NCBI RefSeq assembly: GCF_000143415.4 | Contig: NW_003314265.1 | Coordinates: 1,047,864-1,111,863 of the forward strand | Direction of reading: 5' to 3' | Origin: Selaginella moellendorffii | Lineage: Eukaryota; Streptophyta; Lycopodiopsida; Selaginellales; Selaginellaceae | DNA: 64,000 nucleotides | Shown here: positions 58,019-64,000 of the stretch, piece after piece | How the letters are laid out: the number at the start of each line of letters is the position of its first letter | How positions within the stretch are numbered: the first letter of the stretch is position 1 | Notes under the pieces: generated by a model | What the model saw: the letters and a program-made list of their open reading frames with translations, nothing else | Told to the model about the DNA's origin: nothing | The model's database searches: none | Program-made: the position numbers and the translations under genes

Positions 58019-60150
58019 CGTGGCAACGACTCACAAGATTGCAGTTGATTGCATTGCACAATCAATTAGAGAACTAATATGCAAGAAACACAAGTTGCCT
58101 CTGAAAGCCCCTCTCAGGTAATCTACCACGTTAACATTGTACGCCTAACACTGGAATCTAGGAAAATGATCATTGTGCATCCGGCTAGGGAGTTCCTTAA
58201 GGGCTTCAGAGAAGCTGGGTGAAGAATGTGGTGTATTGCTTTCTATACTAGATGTAAACCCCATCTTGCAGTAAATGTGCAAGAAAATGAACGTGAAAGA
58301 GCTTGAGCCACAAGCAATTCCAAATTTCAGCTTTGTTGTTGATTTGTTTGACCTAGATGCTTGAAGCCGTGTACGCTCTTGTAATGCTCTTGACAAAAGG
58401 GTTGGAAAAGCCACGGTCAAAATCACTATGGCAATCAAAAATTTGAGCCAGGACTCGAATTTGAAAGTGTGAAGAAGCTGTCTAGCAGACAAGATCTAGA
58501 AAGCCTACCATTAGCAGCAGAACTTCATTGTATGCACCTTTTCACTCAAATCATATTATCCTGTAGCATCAACAAAATGCTAATAGCAATGGCACTTCAC
58601 ATTACAAGTACTTTATACTTATGCTAAAGTCAAATCTTTAAAAGGTGACCTTTAGAGACATTGACATGGTTACTAAAAGTCCTTGTATCTTTGACATCTC
58701 TTTGTCATAGAGCTTGCAGATCACTAAACTAAGGCTCTTGCTTCTGAATGACTGTGCTCTTACTAGATCCTACTGGATAACTTACAAAAGAAAAACAAAA
58801 TAGCTTAGAAGAAAGTTAAATGAGAAGGCACACATACATCAAAAGTTTGCTTTGGTTCTTGGCCCTGGATATCCATCTCTGGCAATGTTGAGCTCTCCTT
58901 CACCCTGTAGTAGCTCAAAAGAAATCACTTCAAGTAGAATCTGCATCAAGGTATATAAAAAAAAAGTCCTAATGAGAAAGAAAGTTACAAACTACTTCAA
59001 ACCATCTTTGAGTCCATCGACTTTTCAGGGACTTGTCATTGGACGTGCAAGGGTTTTCCACAGCCAACCCTGTAAACTAGATACCAGTCTCCATAGTGAG
59101 AACAATGTTACTTGTTTGTGGAATCATCCTGCCTGGTTAAAGATATCTCGCTTGACATTTTGAACAACTTTCTTTAGACTTGGCTACCTCGTCCAGGGCT
59201 GCCACTGTCAGTAGAGCCTGAAGATGCTCTCACTACGGATTTGTAATAATGAAAATCTTCTCTTTGGGTAGAAGTAGAAGTTTAAGGTGCTGGAAGAGTT
59301 GCTGTCTCACAGGATTCGGGACGACACTGTCCCTACATTTGTATCCTCTAGTTTAATTTTTGAACCTGCAAAGACCCTACGTTTCCAATAGCAAAGTACT
59401 AAATCCAAACTTGAGAAACCAGCTCCACAAACTAACAAAGCCACGATGTTACTCTAGAGCTTCTTATCCTATGAGAGCTTATGTGAATGAAAAGGAAAAA
59501 CAAAAGGAAGAAAGAAAAAAAAAAGGAGGAATGATCACACACCTTGTGCTGGATCTCTCTTCAATCTTCTAACCACGTCCAGTGCCCTGTCCAATCCTTC
59601 AATCTTGTGTAATATAAAGAAGATGAAGACCATTCTTGAAAGACTTACAAAAACAAAATGTCACCTTGTTTTGATGAAGTTTAGGGTTAAGCATTGGCCC
59701 TTGTATCCCTCAGAAATCTCCTATTGCATGATCCATTCAGCTGCTCAAGTGGCAAGACCCAAAAATCCATGCGAGGTAGTGGCATTAAACCCAAAAGAAA
59801 GAGATCTAGAAAGAATACAATTGAGCAGGCAGTCAATTACCTAAGAATGCGCAAGTCTAGTACTTGTGCTCACGTTTCTCTCATAAGCCCATTTTAGGCT
59901 CATTTAAATAAAGACTTAATATAGCTTTAGGGCATAAATGGCTTTCAATGGAATAACATTGAGAAGTAAGTAAAAGGTCTTTGATTGTTTCTACTAGTCT
60001 AGATTATCAATTAATAGCCTTCACAAAGCTGTTGATTGAAAGATAGAGAATTAATACTTGCTGAAAGTAGGCTAAAAATAGTCCATTCGGTTCGATTGTT
60101 GAATCTCTTTAAACAATCTTGATCAACTAAACAATCATAGAAAAAACTAA
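58019..60150. other. Low-copy region, no gene assigned
   Basis: A plausible coding exon lies at 58027-58113, with no stop in frame and ending at a GT donor; it reads KIAVDCIAQSIRELICKK in part and matches no family I know. Between 59650 and 59840 a frame ending CEVVALNPKERDLERIQL faintly recalls the start of a STE20/GCK-type kinase. The rest shows nothing recognisable. Confidence 0.3.
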
Positions 60151-60158
60151 TCTGGATG

Positions 60159-60179
60159 CACCCACCTATCTAGTGGGTG
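60159..60179 (+). repeat. Short inverted repeat near the Helitron 5' side
   Basis: CACCCAC, 7-base loop CTATCTA, GTGGGTG. It lies just before the AT-rich coding part and could be a subterminal hairpin of the element. Confidence 0.5.
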
Positions 60180-60227
60180 TAAGGACATTAAGGGCAATAA
60201 GGCCATTTAAGTATAAAGGGCAAAATT

Positions 60228-60955
60228 ATGACAAAGAGGAAATTTGAATGGACAGAACTTCTAGATGCAAAATTGTTATCAATTCAAGGATCTGCAAATA
60301 AAAAAGCAAAAGAACTAAAATTCAACCATAATATTGATTTAACTGAGCAACAAATTGTTTCCAGATACTATTATTTATCAAGAAAGAATAAAAATGAGCA
60401 AATAAAAACTATTAATATATCCAAAGAAAAACATGAAGAACGTACTTTACAAAATCCAAAAAATATATATACAACAGAAGAAGACAAATACTTATGGAAA
60501 CTTGGAACTCACAAAAATAAACAAATGAAAAAATAAATATTTTTCGACAAAGAACAGAGAGTACTATATCAGCTGAAAAACTTAAAAGAAGAGTATATTA
60601 TATTAGAAGCAAAGAAAAAAAAACAATAAAAGAGAAAGAATAACAAAAAAAAGAATATGACATGAACAATCCAAAAAGTATGAAAGCACTACAAATGTAT
60701 AATGAAGCTATACAGGATATACCGATACATCCATATAAAATATGTAAAATACTTTGGTTTAAATATAATAAAAAACAAGAATATGCATGCAATCAATGCA
60801 TGACAAATAATGAAATATATAAAAGTCCAGAAACAATTAGAATGAATCAAATTGATCAATATACAAAACAACTAAATGATATTGAAGAGAAAATGATAGC
60901 TCTACGTATTTTATTTGCAAATATAACAATGCCAAATCAACCTCAATATCAGTAG
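60228..60955 (+). pseudogene. Helitron N-terminal region, possible Myb/SANT-like segment
   Basis: ATG at 60228. FEWTELLDAKLLSIQG and, after the middle, YTTEEDKYLWKLG have the acidic/aromatic start of Myb-type helix-turn-helix units, though the spacing is imperfect. Stops at 60534 and ~60628 break the frame, and the last segment (60662-60955) is Lys/Asn/Gln-rich with a CNQC pair. The role as DNA recognition is a guess. Confidence 0.35.
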
Positions 60956-61149
60956 CTCATAAAAGGAGGAATAATAAATGTCCCAACTAATATTAAACCA
61001 ATAATTAATAAACTACCAAGAACATTTGAAGAAACACAAACAATAACAATTCAGCTAAAATGAAGATTAACTGATAAATATTACTATAAATATGGAATAG
61101 CCAAACCACATTCTATTTATAATAGTATAAAAAAATTACAAGAAACCAA

Positions 61150-61740
61150 TTTAAATAACGAAAATAAAATTAATATAGATGAAAACTGGTTTCAACAAGC
61201 ACAAAATTTAGACAATATAGATAATAACACACAAATAATATTAGAAAACGAATTACAACAAGAATTAAATGAAGATGATGAAAGTGTAAATTTTATAGAC
61301 AACTCTAATAATGAAATATTACCAACAGATACTATGGTAATTAGCTTCTTAGATGCAAATCAAATAGATAATTTTACAAATAAAGTTTTAGTTATAGCAT
61401 CTAGTCAAGGACAACACCCATTAGGATTATTTGTAGATGAAAATGCTGAAGAAATGGCATATCCAAAACTATTTGGTGGAAAACCAAGACCCTAAGACAT
61501 AAAAAGTAAATTTACATATCAAGAAATAATCCAATGGGAATTAAGGAATGAGGAAAGAAAATTTGTACGACATATTGAACATATATTTACAGCAGCAGTA
61601 AAAACTGAAATCAAATTTATCAATCAAAATGAAGGTTTTAGATTAAGAAAATTTACTTATGAAGGAAGAAAAATCACATCAAAAGATGTGCTTGTAAATG
61701 GAAATATGGATAAAATATTAAAGTCAAACATAGGTTTTAG
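61150..61740 (+). pseudogene. Helitron pre-Rep region
   Basis: GQHPLGLFVDENAEEMAYPKLFGGK and IIQWELRNEERKFVRHI match the segment that precedes the Rep domain in animal- and fungal-type Helitrons ('AEE..FP.LF.G', 'WELR..DRR'). Stop at 61493-61495. The upstream stretch is acidic and Asn-rich. Confidence 0.7.
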
Positions 61741-62841
61741 AGATTAAAAAATCTAAGAACATCACCAGATAATTTAAAAGCACTAAAAAAAAATGCATTT
61801 GCCATGATAAGACAATTAGGACCACCAACACTATTTTTAACTCTTAGTTGTTCAGAAAGACATTGGGAACCATTAATAAATGCTTTAAAACATTTAAATA
61901 CAGATATATTACAAAAAGAAGAGATAAAAAATTTAAATGAAAAAGAGAAATATATAAAATACTAAGAGCTGATCCAATCACCACAATACGATATTATGCA
62001 CATAAAACATCAGCATTTAGAAAATTATTAATGTCCAATTATCACATATTTGGAAGGAAAGTAAAAGACTATGTATTTGTAACACAATTTCAATAATGTG
62101 GTACACAACATGAACATGCACTAATATGGTTAGAAAATCCACCATAAACATTAGAACAAATAAAAGAATATGCTAATAACAATATATGTACTGATTCAGA
62201 GAAACTACCAGATAATATAAAAGATGTTCAAACTCATAAACATAGAAAAACATGTAAGAAATATATAAACACAAATTGTAGATTCAATTACCCAATTCCT
62301 CCAATGCCACAAACAGAAATCTTAGAGCCTATAAAAGACATTACAAAACATGAAAAGGATTCAAATACAATAATTTACAAAAAAATAAAAACAATACTAG
62401 AAGATAAAACTATAGATCTAAAAAAAATAGAGTTTAATAAATATTTAAAAATAATAGGAATAACATATGAGCAATATAAAGCTACAATAAGATTGACAAT
62501 AACAAATACAAAAAAAATTTATAAACGAAAACCAAAAGACATAAATATAAATACTTTTAATAACAAATTATCAAATTTGTGGCAATCAAATGTAGATATA
62601 AAAATTATTCTTGATCCATATGCAGGAGCATCATATTGTTTATCATACATTGCATGTATTGAAACAGAAATAACAAAGACATTATAAACTGTATTTAAAA
62701 AAAGCCAAGAAGAAGGAACAGAAGAGTTCAGTTATTAGGAAATAGCTTCATACGTGGTAGGGAAATGGCAATTCAAGAAGCATTTTTTTTGTAAAGTTTA
62801 TTGATATTAAACCACAAGAACAATGAACAAAACGTTTAAAA
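61741..62841 (+). pseudogene. Helitron Rep (HUH endonuclease) domain
   Basis: LKNLRTSPDNL, FAMIRQLGPPTLFLTLSCSE, the HUH motif HEHALIWLENPP (histidines at 62109 and 62115), THKHRKTCKK..CRFNYPIPP (the Cys/His cluster seen after HUH in non-plant Helitrons), DPYAGASYCLSYIA with both Tyr of the Y2 centre (62634, 62646), and GREMAIQEAFF. The Rep nicks one strand and forms a Tyr-DNA link. Frameshifts lie near 61748, 61964 and 62790, with TAA or TAG in frame at about 62094, 62144, 62685 and 62736. Confidence 0.85.
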
Positions 62842-64000
62842 ATGAAACAAGACCTTGCAAAAATGCAAGAAGATGAAACAAATATAGCAGTACTTGGACT
62901 AATTGAAAAATACATGCAAAAACCAGAAGAATTAGAAGATTTAACATTAGCAGAGATAACAACTGAATATATAATTGAAAAAGAAGTAACAACACGAAAA
63001 CATAAATATATATATATAATTAGATATATAAACTTTAGTAAAGAAAAAGATCCAGAAAAGTGGGCTTTTGAAAGATTAATCTCACATAAAAAATTTAGAA
63101 AAGAAGAAGATCTTAAAGAAATGTACACAACATATATGAATGTATATAAAGCAAATATGGAACAAATAAATGAAAAACAACACCAATACATATATAAAAA
63201 AGTAACAAATGAGACTGAATTTGATTGGGAGAATCCAGAACAAGAAGCAAATAAAATATTAAAAGAACAAGCACAGTATATACAAGAAATAAACATAAAC
63301 CAAACAGATGAATTTGATATAGGGAAAAATTTATTCAAAATAAAAAATAACAAAAACTTAATTTTAAATATAAAAGATAAAATATTAACAAATACAACAA
63401 TTATAATACAAGATGAATACCTTATGGAAACTAGTAAATATCACCAATTATTAAGAACTCTTAATAAAAAGCAAAAAATAATACATGATGACTTCATATT
63501 GAAAAAAATAAAACAACCTAACAAACAATTGTGCTTATTTTTAACAGGAGGAGCAGATACTGGAAAATCAATGCTTTTAAATACACTTATAAAAACACTC
63601 AAATGATATTATAAACAAACCAAGATATAAATAATGAACTAGGACAAACAATATTAATAACAGCACCTACAAGAAAAGCAGCTTGTAATATAAATGGTTC
63701 AACAATACATTTAGCTTTTGCATTTCGACCAGAAGCATCAAAACAACGACAAATAATATTAACAAATGACACATTAGATAAACATGAAAGAAAGTTTTCA
63801 ACAAAAAAAAGTTTAATAATAGATGAAATATCAATAGTAAGTATAGAAATGCTACAAGATATAAATAGAAGATGTGAAAGCTTCAAAACAACATATGGAA
63901 TACACTTTGGTGGGATGGATTGTATATTTACAGGTGATTTCTATCAATTAAATCCTACATTTGAAGCACCAATTTATTCAACAAGAACATATAGACCTGA
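62842..64000 (+). pseudogene. Helitron PIF1-type helicase, incomplete at window end
   Basis: Linker MKQDLAKMQEDE..RPEELEDL-like segment, then Walker A GGADTGKSMLLNTL (63547-63590), a frame change at 63603, motif Ia ILITAPTRKAACNI, Walker B LIIDEISIVSIEML (63813 onward) and motif III FTGDFYQLNP (63927-63956). A superfamily 1B 5'-3' helicase that unwinds DNA during rolling-circle transposition. Motifs IV-VI lie past 64000. AT-rich codons (Lys, Asn, Ile) throughout. Confidence 0.87.

Larger units (their letters stand above)
60151..64000 (+). mobile_element. Helitron, autonomous type, decayed, runs off the window
   Basis: From about 60151-60200 composition shifts to extreme A/T. The plus strand encodes, in order, a small DNA-binding-like ORF, an acidic spacer, the Helitron Rep (HUH nuclease) region and a PIF1-family helicase. 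Helitrons transpose by rolling-circle replication. The possible 5' terminus is the TC at 60151, preceded by A and followed by a CACCCAC/GTGGGTG hairpin. The 3' end (CTRR with hairpin) lies beyond the window. Many stops and several frameshifts show that it is a dead copy. No introns seen. Confidence 0.85.

Noticed and set aside
59650-59850. STE20/GCK-type protein kinase fragment
   Set aside because: Only a short stretch (CEVVALNPKERDLERIQL) is reminiscent; no glycine loop or catalytic motifs, so not annotated as a kinase.
60228-64000. Alternative genetic code (TAA/TAG read as Gln) for the AT-rich region
   Set aside because: TAA, TAG and TGA all interrupt conserved motifs and there are several frameshifts, so decay explains it better than a ciliate-type code.

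Overview
Organism and character. The window reads as nuclear DNA of a vascular plant. The only cleanly intact gene is a ketopantoate hydroxymethyltransferase with very short introns (51-73 bases). Around it lie decayed pentatricopeptide-repeat (PPR) sequences, and about three quarters of the window is LTR-retrotransposon DNA of plant lineages (Tat-type Ty3/Gypsy, chromoviruses, large non-coding LTR elements). Tiny introns and PPR debris suggest a lycophyte such as Selaginella; this is an inference, not a database match.

Layout. 1-5997: a minus-strand LTR retrotransposon with a coding-empty 4 kb interior ('family 1', copy A); its right LTR is cut off. 6002-13560: gene island with an HSP20-like gene (7730-8389), the KPHMT gene (9990-11158, five exons), an unrecognised minus-strand multi-exon gene (11503-12487) and two PPR pseudogenes. 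14944-16735: a near-identical second copy of 6002-7802, ending at a 100-N assembly gap followed by a long (AT)n run. 18217-41637: a nested stack of a second coding-empty LTR family ('family 2'). An old minus-strand copy is split by a young plus-strand copy (19141-26359), and a third remnant is split by a complete family 1 element (33891-40826). 42350-47872 and 50033-53790: two 3'-truncated minus-strand Tat-like Gypsy copies. Between them is a plus-strand gag-protease fragment of another Gypsy element (47873-50032). 53791-58018: chromodomain-bearing Gypsy (chromovirus) sequence ending in a 3' LTR. 58019-60150: unassigned low-copy DNA. 60151-64000: the 5' part of a very AT-rich Helitron encoding an HUH/Y2 Rep and a PIF1-type helicase, running off the window.

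How the parts relate. Almost nothing here works as an operon-like unit. The Gypsy and Helitron proteins are all interrupted, and where two copies can be compared the breaks are C-to-T/G-to-A changes. The two coding-empty LTR families keep tRNA-iMet primer-binding sites, polypurine tracts, TG..CA termini and near-target duplications, so they were presumably mobilised by proteins supplied in trans.

Most notable: (1) the Tat-like polyprotein places an RNase H domain upstream of the reverse transcriptase, in one continuous frame with gag and protease; (2) the Helitron carries Rep motifs of the animal/fungal/oomycete style rather than the usual plant style; (3) two structured, coding-empty LTR families carry conserved hairpins, B-box-like arms and variable U3 arrays. 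All comparisons were made by eye.
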